DNA of 64,000 bases, taken from Pseudovibrio ascidiaceicola (GTDB lineage: Bacteria; Pseudomonadota; Alphaproteobacteria; Rhizobiales; Stappiaceae). Positions 51,529 to 60,913 of the stretch are shown in pieces (within the stretch, counting starts at the first letter, position 1; every line of letters begins with the position of its first letter). The notes beneath the pieces were generated by a model. The model saw nothing but the letters and a program-made list of their open reading frames with translations, was not told the origin of the DNA and did not search any database. The stretch spans positions 1 through 64,000 of the forward strand of contig NZ_FOSK01000015.1 of assembly GCF_900114245.1 (NCBI RefSeq). The letters run 5' to 3'. The position numbers and the translations under genes are program-made.

Positions 51529-53013
51529 ATGAACACGCCAAACGCCGATCTGCAAAACAAGATCAACCAAATCAGAGAGCAACTGCAACATCTGAAAACG
51601 ACTGATACAAAGCCAAAAGCTGTCGCGGGACCTAGCCTGAACCAAGCCTTGCAAGCCAGCGAGCGAATGTTGTTTGGCGAGCTCAGCAAGCAGGGTGTTT
51701 TGAAGTCTTCGCCTCCACAAATCGATCTGGAAGGCGGAAACATTGAGTTCGGCCTGTCCCTCTTCTGGACCTTCAATCCACCCGAAGATTACGAGGATGT
51801 GTTTGCAGTCGTAAAAGAGTTTCTGGAGTGGGAAACAGGCGGACAGCTAAAGGCACCTCTGCTGGATGATTACAGCACCATCAAACAGCAAATCGACCTT
51901 GGCGGTATTGTCATGTCAGACGGCTCAATTTTGGGCTTCGGTAAATATGAGATGGCCGATGTTGGGTGGGCCGTCTGCCTCGTCTATGTGATTTACTACA
52001 GTCTCTTCCCAAATAAAAAGGCGCCCTTCAACACCGCACCAGCGGGCATCATAGATCTGGCGGCGGGGACCTCTCAAAACGAGGTGAGTATCGCGATCCT
52101 TGGAGATTGGGGGACTGGTGATTACACCAGCGACGGCGGCCCCGCAAAAGCTGTGATGGACGCGATCAGCAAGAGCGCTACGATTGATAATCCTGACTAC
52201 ATTATCCATCTCGGGGATGTTTATTACGCTGGCACGGAATCCAGTGAAGAGAACGATAACCTCCTCCAGATGTGGCCCGCAGACCGCTTTGCTGGTGGCA
52301 AAATGGCCGGAACATCCTTCACACTCAATTCCAACCACGAAATGTATGATGGAGCGAACGGTTACTTTAAGATCGCTTTGACACCTGCAAACACGCCTTT
52401 CAACGAGCAACAGAAAGCCAGTTTCTTTGCGCTAAAGTTTGGCGACTGGATGATGTTGGGCCTTGATAGCGCCTACTACTCGTCCCCCTCAACACTCTTC
52501 ATGGACGGCACCTTGGGCGGCAGTAAATCGAGCGTCCAGAAAGACTGGTTACGGCAAGTCGTTGGAGATAGAAAAGGCAAGGATGTCATTCTCCTGACCC
52601 ATCATAATCCGATCAGCTTTGATGGCCTTACAAGAGAACCACTGTGGGATGAAACTCTTGCAGACCTGGGCGGCACGCCAGACTATTGGTACTGGGGCCA
52701 TGTTCATCTGGGTGTTGTCTACGGCGACCAACTGCCAGCTGCGAAAGGCCCAGATGGACGGTTTGCGAAAGTAAGATGCTCTGGAAATGCAGCGATCCCG
52801 AATGGAGCTCCCTCCGGTCTGGATGGCAAACCAAACATAGATTACTACTCGCATACACCATTGAAAAATAAGGAACCTCGGGTTCGCAACGGGTTCGCCC
52901 TCATCAAGCTGACCCTTGATGGGCAGATCACGGAAACCTTCTATGAAGTCTCCGATGGGTCAGAACATCCGGTTGAGGTTTGGACCTCCGCGGATCAGAC
53001 AGCAACGGTGTAG
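51529..53013 (+). CDS. Calcineurin-like metallophosphoesterase
   Basis: The protein has 494 residues from the ATG at 51529 (GGGGGAC upstream; a TTG 12 bases earlier is less likely). All metallophosphoesterase motifs are present: GDWGTGD at 192-198, HLGDVYYAG at about 227-235, NSNHEMY at 267-273, LTHHNP near 352 and GHVHLG near 395. The first 180 residues are an N-terminal extension with a coiled-coil-like start (LQNKINQIREQLQHLK, 8-23) and no signal peptide. Substrate is unknown; purple-acid-phosphatase-like enzymes and cyclic nucleotide phosphodiesterases share the motifs. Confidence 0.85.
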   Translation: MNTPNADLQNKINQIREQLQHLKTTDTKPKAVAGPSLNQALQASERMLFGELSKQGVLKSSPPQIDLEGGNIEFGLSLFWTFNPPEDYEDVFAVVKEFLEWETGGQLKAPLLDDYSTIKQQIDLGGIVMSDGSILGFGKYEMADVGWAVCLVYVIYYSLFPNKKAPFNTAPAGIIDLAAGTSQNEVSIAILGDWGTGDYTSDGGPAKAVMDAISKSATIDNPDYIIHLGDVYYAGTESSEENDNLLQMWPADRFAGGKMAGTSFTLNSNHEMYDGANGYFKIALTPANTPFNEQQKASFFALKFGDWMMLGLDSAYYSSPSTLFMDGTLGGSKSSVQKDWLRQVVGDRKGKDVILLTHHNPISFDGLTREPLWDETLADLGGTPDYWYWGHVHLGVVYGDQLPAAKGPDGRFAKVRCSGNAAIPNGAPSGLDGKPNIDYYSHTPLKNKEPRVRNGFALIKLTLDGQITETFYEVSDGSEHPVEVWTSADQTATV

Positions 53014-53074
53014 CCAAACCGCCGCCTCCATGTGAAAGCAGAGTGCTCGATCATGGAGGCGCATGGATTGGTCG

Positions 53075-54346
53075 CTACCTCAGCACACGTTCTACTGCAC
53101 GTCCTGCCGCCAGCACCTGCTCATCTTGTGCCGCAGCCCCGCAGATGGAAATGCTGTGGGACGGTTTGCTCAGATCAACCGGCAGGGCCAGCGATGGCAT
53201 GTTGAGGAATGCGGTGATCATGGTCAGCCGCAAGGCCAGTGCATTTGCTTCCTGAAACGCCTCGACGCTCTCCTCCACTTCGGAGATAAGAGGCGGTACA
53301 TCAGGCACTGTCGGCATCAACAGCAAGTCACCTTTCAACTGCACCTCGATCTCAGACTGAAGCACCGCCCGCTGCCGCCGCAAATACGCCAGCTTCTTCG
53401 GCGTCATGGGCAAGGCTTGCTCCAGACGGGCTTTGATCTGCGGATCAATCTTATCCTTGCTGACATCCACAAACTGAGCAATCTGCTCCCGCGCTTCCAC
53501 GCTCACCAGCGTTCCATGCTCCGCAAACAGCAAATGTGCTTTGAGGATTGGCCGCAGATCTCTTCGCACAATCTGGATGCCCGCAGCAGAGAGCGTATCG
53601 ATGCTGTGCTCAAACATCTCCATGATCTCAGCGGAGATGCCCAACCCGTCTAGATCCGGCACAACAAGGCGAAACGCGCGTTCTTCTGCCGTCGTATCAT
53701 GAGAGGAATGCTTGCCGCACATCACCGCATCCAGCGCACAGATGCCCTCAACAGTTCGCGCCATGGGGCCGAGCACATCAAGGCTCGCCCCAAGCGGCAC
53801 AACGCCCTCCATGGGATAGCGCCCCATGGTCGCCCGATACCCGCAAATGCCCTGAAAAGCAGCAGGCACACGCGTTGAACCGGAGGTATCACTGCCAATC
53901 GCTAAGTCACAAACACCGTTAGAAATCGCCGCCGCACTGCCGGAAGACGATCCACCCGGCACACGTGCGCGATCCAACCCATTGGGCGCATTGCCGTAAT
54001 GCGGATTGAGGCCGATGCCGGTATAGGCAAACTCAGCCAAGTTAGCAGGGCCAATGGGAATGCCGCCCGCCTCAATCACCCGCTGCACCACCAGTGCATG
54101 CTCATCCTCAACCTCAGTGGAATACGCCACCGATCCGGCAGTCGTCCCCCGCCCCTTCAGCGCAATATTCCCTTTGATCGCAACCAGTTCCCCGTCAATC
54201 GCGCTCAGCTTCTCACCAGAAGCCCGACGCACTTGCGCGGCCACAACCAGTTCCTCCACCAGTTCCCGGTTCAGCCCAATAAAAACCCCGCGAAGTTCCT
54301 CCCCCTCAAGCCTCTCCCAAAGCCCTTCAACATCATCCACCACCAT
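53075..54346 (-). CDS. Amidase-signature family hydrolase
   Basis: The 423-residue protein has the Ser-cisSer-Lys triad: K58 in VAIKGNI, S134 in GGSSSGSAAA and S157 in SDTSGSTRVPAA. The signature block runs from about 130 to 180. Family members hydrolyse amides, including malonamate, indoleacetamide and allophanate. An Asp replaces none of the triad, so the enzyme should be active. Substrate not assigned. It is convergent with the phosphoesterase gene and ends 61 bases from it. Confidence 0.87.
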   Translation of the reverse strand: MVVDDVEGLWERLEGEELRGVFIGLNRELVEELVVAAQVRRASGEKLSAIDGELVAIKGNIALKGRGTTAGSVAYSTEVEDEHALVVQRVIEAGGIPIGPANLAEFAYTGIGLNPHYGNAPNGLDRARVPGGSSSGSAAAISNGVCDLAIGSDTSGSTRVPAAFQGICGYRATMGRYPMEGVVPLGASLDVLGPMARTVEGICALDAVMCGKHSSHDTTAEERAFRLVVPDLDGLGISAEIMEMFEHSIDTLSAAGIQIVRRDLRPILKAHLLFAEHGTLVSVEAREQIAQFVDVSKDKIDPQIKARLEQALPMTPKKLAYLRRQRAVLQSEIEVQLKGDLLLMPTVPDVPPLISEVEESVEAFQEANALALRLTMITAFLNMPSLALPVDLSKPSHSISICGAAAQDEQVLAAGRAVERVLR

Positions 54347-54466
54347 TCCAACACCCCTCCATCAACTCTCACCACGCATACTAAAGCCGAGTTTTTCAAC
54401 CTGTCAAAGCTGGAAACTAAGAGAGCAACATGCTGGTTTTAAGACGCCTCCACGTTCTACACGCAC

Positions 54467-54497
54467 GAAAAAAGGCCTCTCGTTATGAGAGGCCTTT
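54467..54497 (-). terminator. Rho-independent terminator of the sugar ABC operon
   Basis: AAAGGCCTCTC pairs perfectly with GAGAGGCCTTT across a five-base loop; on the minus strand it is followed by a run of T residues. It lies 30 bases after the binding-protein stop. Confidence 0.9.
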
Positions 54498-54526
54498 CTC
54501 TGTTTACCAAGGAAACGCAGCGGGGA

Positions 54527-55471
54527 TTAGTCGTAGAGGACTGCTGCGATTTCTGGGGAGTCCATGTTGGAGGCGTCGTAGTAGTAGAAGCCGGTGTCGA
54601 TGTTGGATGGGACGTCTTTGCCCTGTGAGGCCATGACGGCTGCCTTGACGGTTTCATAACCGATGCCGACCGGGTTCTGGGTGATCGCACCTGCCATCAG
54701 GCCGCTGCGGACAGCGTCTTTCTGGGCGCGGCCAGAATCGTAACCGATGATCACGACATCTTTGCTGCCCATTTCACGAACACCGTTGGCTACACCGATG
54801 GCGGAACCTTCGTTGGTGCCGAAGATGCCTTTGATGTCTGGGTTAGCGGTCAGGATCGCTTTGGTCAGCTCGGTGGATTTGAGCTGGTCACCACCACCGT
54901 ACTGAACGGTGACAACTTCAATCTCCGGATAGTTCTTCATCTGGTTGAGGAAGCCATCGCGGCGGTCGATGCCGGTGCGACTGGTCTGGTCGTGTGCAAC
55001 CACAGCCACTTTACCGCTCTTGCCGATCAGCTCTGCCATTTTGTCAGCTGCGAGATTGGCTGCTGCCACGTTGTCGGTTGCGGCCAAAGCCACCGGAATT
55101 TCGCTTTCTACACCGCTGTCGAAGGCGATGATCGGAATGCCCGCAGACTGGGCCTGACGCAGCAGCGGAATAGCGGCCTGACTGTCCAGCGCAGCAAAGC
55201 CGATAGCTGCCGGGTTCTTGGCCAGTGCTGCGGCCAGCATGTCGATCTGGCGATCTACCATGGCTTCGCTGTCCGGACCTTCGAAGGTGATTTCCACGTT
55301 CAGCTCAGCGGCTGCATTGTCGGCACCTGCCTTCACGGCTTGCCAGAACTGGTGCTGGAAGCCCTTGGAGATCAGCGGGATGTAAACCTTATCCGCTGCG
55401 AATGAAAGCGAGCTGGTTGCAAGCAATGTTGCAGAGGCCAATGCGCCAATCAGAGTACGTCTTGTAAACAT
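54527..55471 (-). CDS. Ribose-type sugar ABC transporter substrate-binding protein
   Basis: The 314-residue protein has a signal peptide (residues 1-26, cleavage near LSFA-ADKV) and a periplasmic-binding type I fold: YIPLISKGFQHQFWQAVKAG, IGFAALDSQAAIPLLRQAQS, IIAFDSGVES, GIFGTNEGSAIGVAN and VVIIGYDSGRAQKDAVRSG. It binds a sugar. Clustering with a FucU-like mutarotase points to L-fucose or a related deoxy sugar. It follows the permease gene by 113 bases and probably has its own ribosome binding site (AGGAAATAG). Confidence 0.88.
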   Translation of the reverse strand: MFTRRTLIGALASATLLATSSLSFAADKVYIPLISKGFQHQFWQAVKAGADNAAAELNVEITFEGPDSEAMVDRQIDMLAAALAKNPAAIGFAALDSQAAIPLLRQAQSAGIPIIAFDSGVESEIPVALAATDNVAAANLAADKMAELIGKSGKVAVVAHDQTSRTGIDRRDGFLNQMKNYPEIEVVTVQYGGGDQLKSTELTKAILTANPDIKGIFGTNEGSAIGVANGVREMGSKDVVIIGYDSGRAQKDAVRSGLMAGAITQNPVGIGYETVKAAVMASQGKDVPSNIDTGFYYYDASNMDSPEIAAVLYD

Positions 55472-55584
55472 AACTATTTCCTCCCAATGAAATAATTTAG
55501 AGCGTGTTCCGTTGGATTGGATTCAATCAAACGATAAGAATTCGCTCCACTAAAGATGCTGGGGCAAAGACGCCCCAACCAAAC

Positions 55585-56595
55585 TTATGCATGAGCTTTT
55601 TTCTTGCGGGCCATGTCCGCATAGACGGCCAGAATGATGATCGCGCCAGTCACCACGGTCTGCCATTCCTGAGCAACGGAAAGCACACGCAGACCGTTGG
55701 TCAGAACGGCCATGATCAGTGCCCCGATCAGCGTTCCCATGATAGTGCCGCGACCGCCGGCCAGAGACGTTCCGCCAATCACCACAGCAGCGATTGCTTC
55801 CAGCTCATACCCAAGACCAAGCGCTGGCTGAGCGGAATTGAGGCGGGACGCGATGAGAATTCCCGCGATGCCGCAGATCCCACCTGCAAGCGCGTAAATT
55901 CCCATTTTCCAGGCATCCGTGTTGACGCCGGACAGGCGCACGGATTCCTCGTTGGAGCCAAGTGCGAAGGTGTAGCGGCCCAAAACGGTTCTTCCCAGAA
56001 CGTAGGAAGCTGCAATCGCAACAAGGAACAGGATCAACACACCATTGGGGATCTGAAAGCCCGGAAAGACAGCACCGATCACGGAGCCGCGGGAAATGAG
56101 ATCAAACCCCGGCGTGTCGTTGAAGTAGATTGGACGTGTGCCGGAGATGACGAGGGACAGGCCCTTCAAAATCAGCATCATGCCAAGCGTTGCGATGAAG
56201 GGTGGCACCTTCATTTTGGCAACGAATGTGCCGGAACACAGACCACAGAGTGCACCAGCACCAATGGCCGCGACAACACCAAGCGGCAGGGGCAGGCCCC
56301 AATATGTGAGCACCACACCGGCAATCACGGCGCAAAAGGTCATCATGGTGCCGATGGACAGATCAATACCGCCAGTGATGATGATGAGCGTTGCTGCAAT
56401 GGCCAGAACGCCGTTGACCGATGTTGCCTGCAAAATGGCGATCATATTGGACATTTGCATGAAGTTTGGCGAGGCCAGACCAAAGCCAATGAGCAACACA
56501 ATCAAGCTGGCAAAGGCGAGCAGCTTCTGGTGCGCCCCGGAACTCACGAAACGACCGATAAGGTTCTTTTGCGGGGTTAAGGTGGTGTCTGTCAT
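55585..56595 (-). CDS. Ribose-type sugar ABC transporter permease
   Basis: The 336-residue protein has about nine hydrophobic segments and RbsC motifs: [20 protein letters not shown] at about 70-90, [27 protein letters not shown] (quoted in part: [14 protein letters not shown]), [12 protein letters not shown] and [19 protein letters not shown]. The gene starts four bases inside the ATPase gene end (ATGA-type overlap). It forms the membrane channel with the RbsA-like ATPase. Confidence 0.9.
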   Translation of the reverse strand: MTDTTLTPQKNLIGRFVSSGAHQKLLAFASLIVLLIGFGLASPNFMQMSNMIAILQATSVNGVLAIAATLIIITGGIDLSIGTMMTFCAVIAGVVLTYWGLPLPLGVVAAIGAGALCGLCSGTFVAKMKVPPFIATLGMMLILKGLSLVISGTRPIYFNDTPGFDLISRGSVIGAVFPGFQIPNGVLILFLVAIAASYVLGRTVLGRYTFALGSNEESVRLSGVNTDAWKMGIYALAGGICGIAGILIASRLNSAQPALGLGYELEAIAAVVIGGTSLAGGRGTIMGTLIGALIMAVLTNGLRVLSVAQEWQTVVTGAIIILAVYADMARKKKAHA

Positions 56596-58118
56596 TGTAC
56601 TTCACTCACAATTTGCGCTGCTGGGTCGCGTTGTGTTGCGAGGCGCATAATGTCTTCTTGCGATGTTGAACTGCCACCCGGCAAAATGCCTGTCAGGCGG
56701 CCTTCACACATCACCGCGATGCGATGGCTGAGGCGCATAACCTCTGGCAGCTCTGAGGAGATGACGATGATCGCGCAACCCTGCTCTGCCAGCGAGTTCA
56801 ACAGCTTATAGATTTCAGACTTCGCGCCGACGTCGATGCCGCGTGTGGGCTCATCAAAAATGAGGATGTCGCAATCGCGCAACAGCCACTTTGCGATGAC
56901 CACTTTTTGCTGGTTGCCGCCAGACAGGAACTGAAGCTCCTGCTTATCAGAGGGCGTTCTGATTTCCAGTTGCTTGATGTACTTGGCGGCAGCCTCTGCC
57001 ATGCCAGCTTCATTCAGCACGCCAAGGCGATTGCAGAACTGATCCATACTGGCCATAGCCACGTTGGCACGCACATCCATACCCGTTGCCAAGCCGAAGT
57101 GCTTGCGGTCCTCTGACAGATAGCCAATGCCAACCTGCACGGCATCCGAGGGGCTGTTGATTTTGCACTTGCTGCCATCCACCCAGACTTCGCCTGAGTC
57201 CATCGGATCAGCGCCAAAGATCGCGCGGGCGACTTCTGTGCGCCCTGCCCCCATGAGCCCTGCAAAGCCGAGGATTTCGCCTTTCTTGAGCGCAAAGCTG
57301 ACATCGCGGATCTCAGTGCCCCGGTTCAGGCCTTTCACTTCCAGCGCAACCTCTGCCTCTGAAAGGTCAGGCACGTCGACGGCTTCCTCTTTCACCTCAC
57401 GACCAACCATCATGGAGATGATCTCATTGACCGGAGTGTCAGCGGCAGGAACGGTGCCCACATACTCGCCATCGCGCATGACGGTGACGCGATCGGAGAT
57501 CTGTTTCAGCTCATCCATCTTGTGGCTGATGTAGATGATGCCCACGCCTTCCGCCTTCAGACGGCGGATGATGGTGAACAGCTCCGCGATTTCCTTGTCG
57601 TTCAGCGCGGCTGTCGGCTCATCCATGATCAGCACCTGCGAGCGATAGGAGAGCGCCTTGGCAATCTCCACCATCTGCTGCTTGGCGATGGTCAGGTTGC
57701 CGACCAGAACGTCCGGCTGCAAATCCAGCGCCATACTCTGGAAGATCTCAGCTGTCTTCTGGTTGAGCGCAGCCTCATCGAGACGTCCAAATCTCAGGCG
57801 CGGTTCGCGGCCAATAAAGATGTTCTGCGCTGCTGTCAGATCATTCATCAGGCTGAGCTCCTGATGAATAATGCCTATTCCGAGGTCTTGCGCTTCTCGC
57901 GGCCCTTTTGGGTCAGCCGCTGTACCGTTGATTTCAATCTTACCGCCGTCACGGGTGTAAACACCGGAAAGCACTTTCATCAAGGTGGATTTGCCTGCTC
58001 CGTTCTCTCCCATCAGGGCGTGAACTTCGCCGGCACGCAAGTCAAACTGCACATTCTTCAGGGCGTGCACACCCGGAAACGTCTTTTCAATACCCGTCAT
58101 CCTGACGATGGTATTCAT
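56592..58118 (-). CDS. Ribose-type sugar ABC transporter ATPase, two domains
   Basis: The 508-residue RbsA/MglA-type protein has two nucleotide-binding domains. Domain 1: Walker [21 protein letters not shown] near residue 40, [14 protein letters not shown]. Domain 2: [20 protein letters not shown] (a degenerate Walker A, usual for this family), [16 protein letters not shown] and [13 protein letters not shown]. It is full length. Its gene follows the FucU-like gene by 218 bases and overlaps the permease gene. Confidence 0.92.
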   Translation of the reverse strand: MNTIVRMTGIEKTFPGVHALKNVQFDLRAGEVHALMGENGAGKSTLMKVLSGVYTRDGGKIEINGTAADPKGPREAQDLGIGIIHQELSLMNDLTAAQNIFIGREPRLRFGRLDEAALNQKTAEIFQSMALDLQPDVLVGNLTIAKQQMVEIAKALSYRSQVLIMDEPTAALNDKEIAELFTIIRRLKAEGVGIIYISHKMDELKQISDRVTVMRDGEYVGTVPAADTPVNEIISMMVGREVKEEAVDVPDLSEAEVALEVKGLNRGTEIRDVSFALKKGEILGFAGLMGAGRTEVARAIFGADPMDSGEVWVDGSKCKINSPSDAVQVGIGYLSEDRKHFGLATGMDVRANVAMASMDQFCNRLGVLNEAGMAEAAAKYIKQLEIRTPSDKQELQFLSGGNQQKVVIAKWLLRDCDILIFDEPTRGIDVGAKSEIYKLLNSLAEQGCAIIVISSELPEVMRLSHRIAVMCEGRLTGILPGGSSTSQEDIMRLATQRDPAAQIVSEVQ

Positions 58119-58336
58119 TTATTTTCTCCCCCCAGTGCTGGCCTGCAAACCTCAGTGAGAACGCACAGATCCCGACTGGTGCTGCGCTTGCAGATCAGCA
58201 AAATGAAATGGTTGAGACACCCGTTTGATACCTGACTGCTGGCGCTGCTCCTCCCAGAGTTTTGCCGCAGTCACCGTTGTCTCATTTTTGCGCGCCTCCC
58301 CATCCGAAAATCGGATCCACTTGGCGGCGAGGCGCT

Positions 58337-58756
58337 TTAGTTCTGAATGACACCCTTCTTGATGATGACGTTGCCGTATTTGCGTGTCGTGCCTGTCACC
58401 ACAACGCAGAAAGCTTTCTTGGCTTTTTCATAGAAGGCAAACCGCACGACAAAGGTGATCTCAGCACCTGCTGGCAAAGCATTCTGGTAGTCCTCCACCA
58501 GACCATCCGGCAGTTGGTCACCTTCCACCGGGGCCATCATCATCACGTTTTCGGGGTCATACTGGTCCAGCTCCCAAAGCGGCATGACGGCTTTGAGCAG
58601 ATCCGTCGCCTCGCACCCATCGGCGCGCAGCACCTTGTCACAAACAGAGTAGGCCGGAAAATGCGCATCGCTGAAGATGATCTCATCTCCATGTCCCATC
58701 TCATGCAGGATCTTCAACAGGTCCGGGAAAATGATCGGGTTGATCCCTTTAAGCAC
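58337..58756 (-). CDS. FucU/RbsD-family sugar mutarotase
   Basis: The 139-residue protein matches FucU rather than RbsD: LKGINPIIFPDLLKILHEMG and IIFSDAHFPAYSV, where FucU has the FPA motif and RbsD a GLP motif. The C-terminus TTRKYGNVIIKKGVI supplies the conserved Tyr/Asn. FucU interconverts the anomers of L-fucose. It is the first gene of the minus-strand operon with the sugar ABC importer, which suggests L-fucose as cargo. No fucose isomerase, kinase, dehydrogenase or aldolase gene is present in the window. Confidence 0.88.
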   Translation of the reverse strand: MLKGINPIIFPDLLKILHEMGHGDEIIFSDAHFPAYSVCDKVLRADGCEATDLLKAVMPLWELDQYDPENVMMMAPVEGDQLPDGLVEDYQNALPAGAEITFVVRFAFYEKAKKAFCVVVTGTTRKYGNVIIKKGVIQN

Positions 58757-59245
58757 TTAAGCCCCCACTCACACCATGTGCCCGGCACCAACCGGGCAGG
58801 TAAAACAAACACCAAGACTTCCGGCAGGGTTGAAGAAAGCTCAGAAGTCCGCCGCGAATAAATGTACTATGAAGAACCAGAAAGGCTGTTCGCCTCATGA
58901 TTCCGTCTTCAGGATGACGCTGTCGTGTTCCGACAAACTCTCTCAGGACCAGCCCTTCAATTTCCTCGGCAAGAACGGCGCCAAACCATTGCTAATTCGT
59001 GTTAGCAAGTTAGCAAAGCTTTCCGTTTAATCAAGAACAATTTTTCAATTTGCCGATTTTGAGCGCATTTTAAGAAACGGCCCTAACGTCAGATTTACCT
59101 GAATTTTTAGTTGGTCGAAAACCAGTAATAATAGCTTCAGGCCAGCAACTTATACTGCGCAAATGACCATAAACCGGCGCTGATCAGAGCCAGTACCAGA
59201 GCCTGATACCGGTAACAAAACGTGATGCTTCAGGAACAAAAGCAA
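58757..59245. other. Intergenic region upstream of the fucU operon
   Basis: These 489 bases contain no credible gene and should hold the promoters of the minus-strand fucU operon and the plus-strand DUF1330 gene. An operator-like site is listed separately at 58989-59016. Confidence 0.5.
58989..59016. promoter_or_regulatory. TTGCTAA-N6-TTAGCAA palindrome plus an extra half-site
   Basis: Perfect seven-base arms (58989-58995 and 59002-59008) surround six bases, and a further TTAGCAA follows at 59010-59016. It is upstream of fucU and probably a sugar-regulator operator. The matching regulator is not adjacent. Confidence 0.65.
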
Positions 59246-59536
59246 ATGCCAAAAGCGTACTGGGTTGCCCGCGTCAACATCAAAGATCCTGATATCTATC
59301 GGTTCTACATGGAGGCTGCGCCCAGTGTCCTGCGAAAACACACTGGCCGAATCCTTGCGCGAGGCGATAAGGCTGAGCAGCTGGAGGGTCAAGAATACCA
59401 TCGTCATGTGATCGTTGAGTTCGACAGCATGGAAGACGCGCTAAACTGCTACCACTCCCCAGAATACCAAACTGCCCGAGAATTCCGAAACGGGATCGCC
59501 GATGTGGAGACCGTGATCGTCGAAGGGGTGGACTAA
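59246..59536 (+). CDS. DUF1330 (YCII-like) small protein
   Basis: The 96-residue protein starts at ATG 59246 (MPKAYWVARVNIKDPDIYRF). The remaining sequence, LRKHTGRILARGDKAEQLEG and ALNCYHSPEYQTAREFR, is the dimeric ferredoxin-like fold of DUF1330, whose function is not known. It stands alone; its upstream region is shared with fucU. Confidence 0.85.
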   Translation: MPKAYWVARVNIKDPDIYRFYMEAAPSVLRKHTGRILARGDKAEQLEGQEYHRHVIVEFDSMEDALNCYHSPEYQTAREFRNGIADVETVIVEGVD

Positions 59537-59624
59537 TCCGCAACCGACGTCAGACACAAAAAAGCGGGCTGGTCTTGCGACTTACCCGCTCTCGTTTTGC
59601 TACGTGCTGACTAAAACAGTCCGG

Positions 59625-59714
59625 ATTTAATTTGAAGCATCTGAACTGCTTTAGCCTTTGTTTTTGCGTATCTTTGTCCGAAAACCGGTTCCCACCTTTC
59701 GGCGATACACTGTA
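59625..59714. repeat. Dispersed intergenic repeat, copy 2
   Basis: Matches bases 16857-16946 over about 90 bases with about a dozen differences. The central CCGAAAA-N11-TTTCGG hairpin is kept. It lies between the 3' ends of the convergent DUF1330 and GntR genes. Confidence 0.8.
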
Positions 59715-59721
59715 AGTTTAC

Positions 59722-60366
59722 TCAGGCAGGTTTTGGTGCCTTGAAGGCGGATTCGGTGAGGTGCTCCAGCAGCAAACCGGATTGCTTGACGGCTTCGTCT
59801 TCGTTGCCCATGGCGACCGCACGCATGATGGCCTCGTGGTGGTAAGAGCACAGCAGATTGTCTGATTTGTCTTTGTTCGCAAACCAGAACCGGCGTGACT
59901 GGCTCTGCACACGGGCGAGGGAGTGGTGGAAATATGGGTTGTTGGTCGCTTCCGTCACGATGCGGTGAATGTCCTGCAGATTGGACAATAGCGATTTCTC
60001 ATCTTCATCCTTCGCGCTTTGCACGATGAGCGATCCAAGCGCCAGCATCTCGCGGCGCTGATCAGTTGAGGCGCGCATGGCCGCAAATCTCAGGCAGATC
60101 GGCTCAATCTGTTTGCGCACTTCCAGCAGCTGCAATTGCTGCTCTGCGGTGATGGAGAGAAACTGCACGCCTTTGCGCGGATGGATGGCCAGCATCTCGT
60201 CCTGTTCAAGAGCCTGAAGGGCTTCACGAACGGGCGTACGGCCCAGATCCAACAGAGAGGCGAGTTTGTTCTCAGAGTACAGAGCTGAAACATCAAGCTC
60301 GTTGAAAAACAACTTTCTCTCAATTTCCGTGCGCGCAAGCTCAGCCTGAGTTTTCTGGTGAGCCAC
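59722..60366 (-). CDS. GntR family (FCD-type) regulator
   Basis: The protein has 214 residues from the GTG at 60366, which follows AGGGGGTAACC with ideal spacing; the frame extends upstream to 60480 but those 38 residues are not like a GntR N-terminus. Winged helix: residues about 25-75 (SENKLASLLDLGRTPVREAL). FCD domain: the metal-binding set is in the helices DEDEKSLLSNLQDIHRIV (Asp/His) and CSYHHEAIMRAVAMGNEDEA. It probably controls the neighbouring FAD oxidoreductase/enolase/BCCT operon, which diverges from it. Confidence 0.85.
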   Translation of the reverse strand: MAHQKTQAELARTEIERKLFFNELDVSALYSENKLASLLDLGRTPVREALQALEQDEMLAIHPRKGVQFLSITAEQQLQLLEVRKQIEPICLRFAAMRASTDQRREMLALGSLIVQSAKDEDEKSLLSNLQDIHRIVTEATNNPYFHHSLARVQSQSRRFWFANKDKSDNLLCSYHHEAIMRAVAMGNEDEAVKQSGLLLEHLTESAFKAPKPA

Positions 60367-60913
60367 GGTTACCCCCTGTTTTAAAAGCGTTATTTCTGCG
60401 TCAGTTGTATCACAGTGTAGCACAATGCATTCCCGATTTGCCAGCGGTCTCTTCTTTTCTTTTGCTGTTATGTCAGCCAAATGGATCTTGTTTAGCGGTT
60501 TTTCAATCGGCTGCCATGTCAGTTCTGGACCCCTTCTAGATAATGTAATCCATCAGACTCTGGCATTGTGTCATTCTGTCACGCAAAAACTACATAGTTT
60601 TCATGGGTTCCTCGCGCCTTGCAGATTTTAGATAAACTAAAAAAGCTAAAGTAATTAGTACTTTATCGTGAACTGATACTCTGAAAAATATTGAACTTCC
60701 CTGGCATGTCAGCAGATCAATATTGGCATGTCAGTACTCATTATTTCGCAGTTTTTATCGATTTCTAAGGGTTATTACCATTGCTACAGCCGCCTGTTTT
60801 TGCTTTTAAGGTTGCTAATATGTCAGATTTGAGGATATGTTTCTGAAAACAGTCCTCATGGACTCAGAGACAAAGCAAACAGCCATAAAATGTGGCATAC
60901 AAGGTAAGCACCC
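60367..60913. promoter_or_regulatory. Long divergent spacer with five ATGTCAG motifs
   Basis: The heptamer ATGTCAG occurs at 60470, 60516, 60706, 60728 and 60820, always on the plus strand. The pair at 60706 and 60728 sits in identical TGGCATGTCAG words spaced 22 bases, i.e. two helical turns. An imperfect palindrome, TTGT-ATC-ACAGTGT-AGC-ACAA, lies at 60405-60425 near the GntR start and may be its own operator. The region is AT-rich in 60630-60700, the likely promoter of the FAD oxidoreductase operon. Confidence 0.6.

Noticed and set aside
53063-53653. Plus-strand open frame of 196 residues antisense to the amidase
   Set aside because: It lies entirely within the amidase gene, has no recognisable domain and has His/Gln-rich content typical of an antisense shadow frame.
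55497-55550. Possible short dispersed repeat between the sugar permease and binding-protein genes
   Set aside because: The stretch around 55500-55550 resembles palindromic intergenic repeats of Rhizobiales, but only one copy is visible here, so it was not listed as a repeat.
55504-56580. Plus-strand frame of 358 residues over the sugar permease gene
   Set aside because: It is the antisense shadow of the RbsC-like permease and has no motif of its own.
58337-58756. rbsD (ribose pyranase)
   Set aside because: The FPA motif and overall sequence fit the FucU branch better, though the adjacent importer is of the ribose type.
60367-60480. N-terminal extension of the GntR regulator to 60480
   Set aside because: The extra 38 residues do not look like a GntR N-terminus, while the GTG at 60366 has a strong AGGGGG ribosome binding site.
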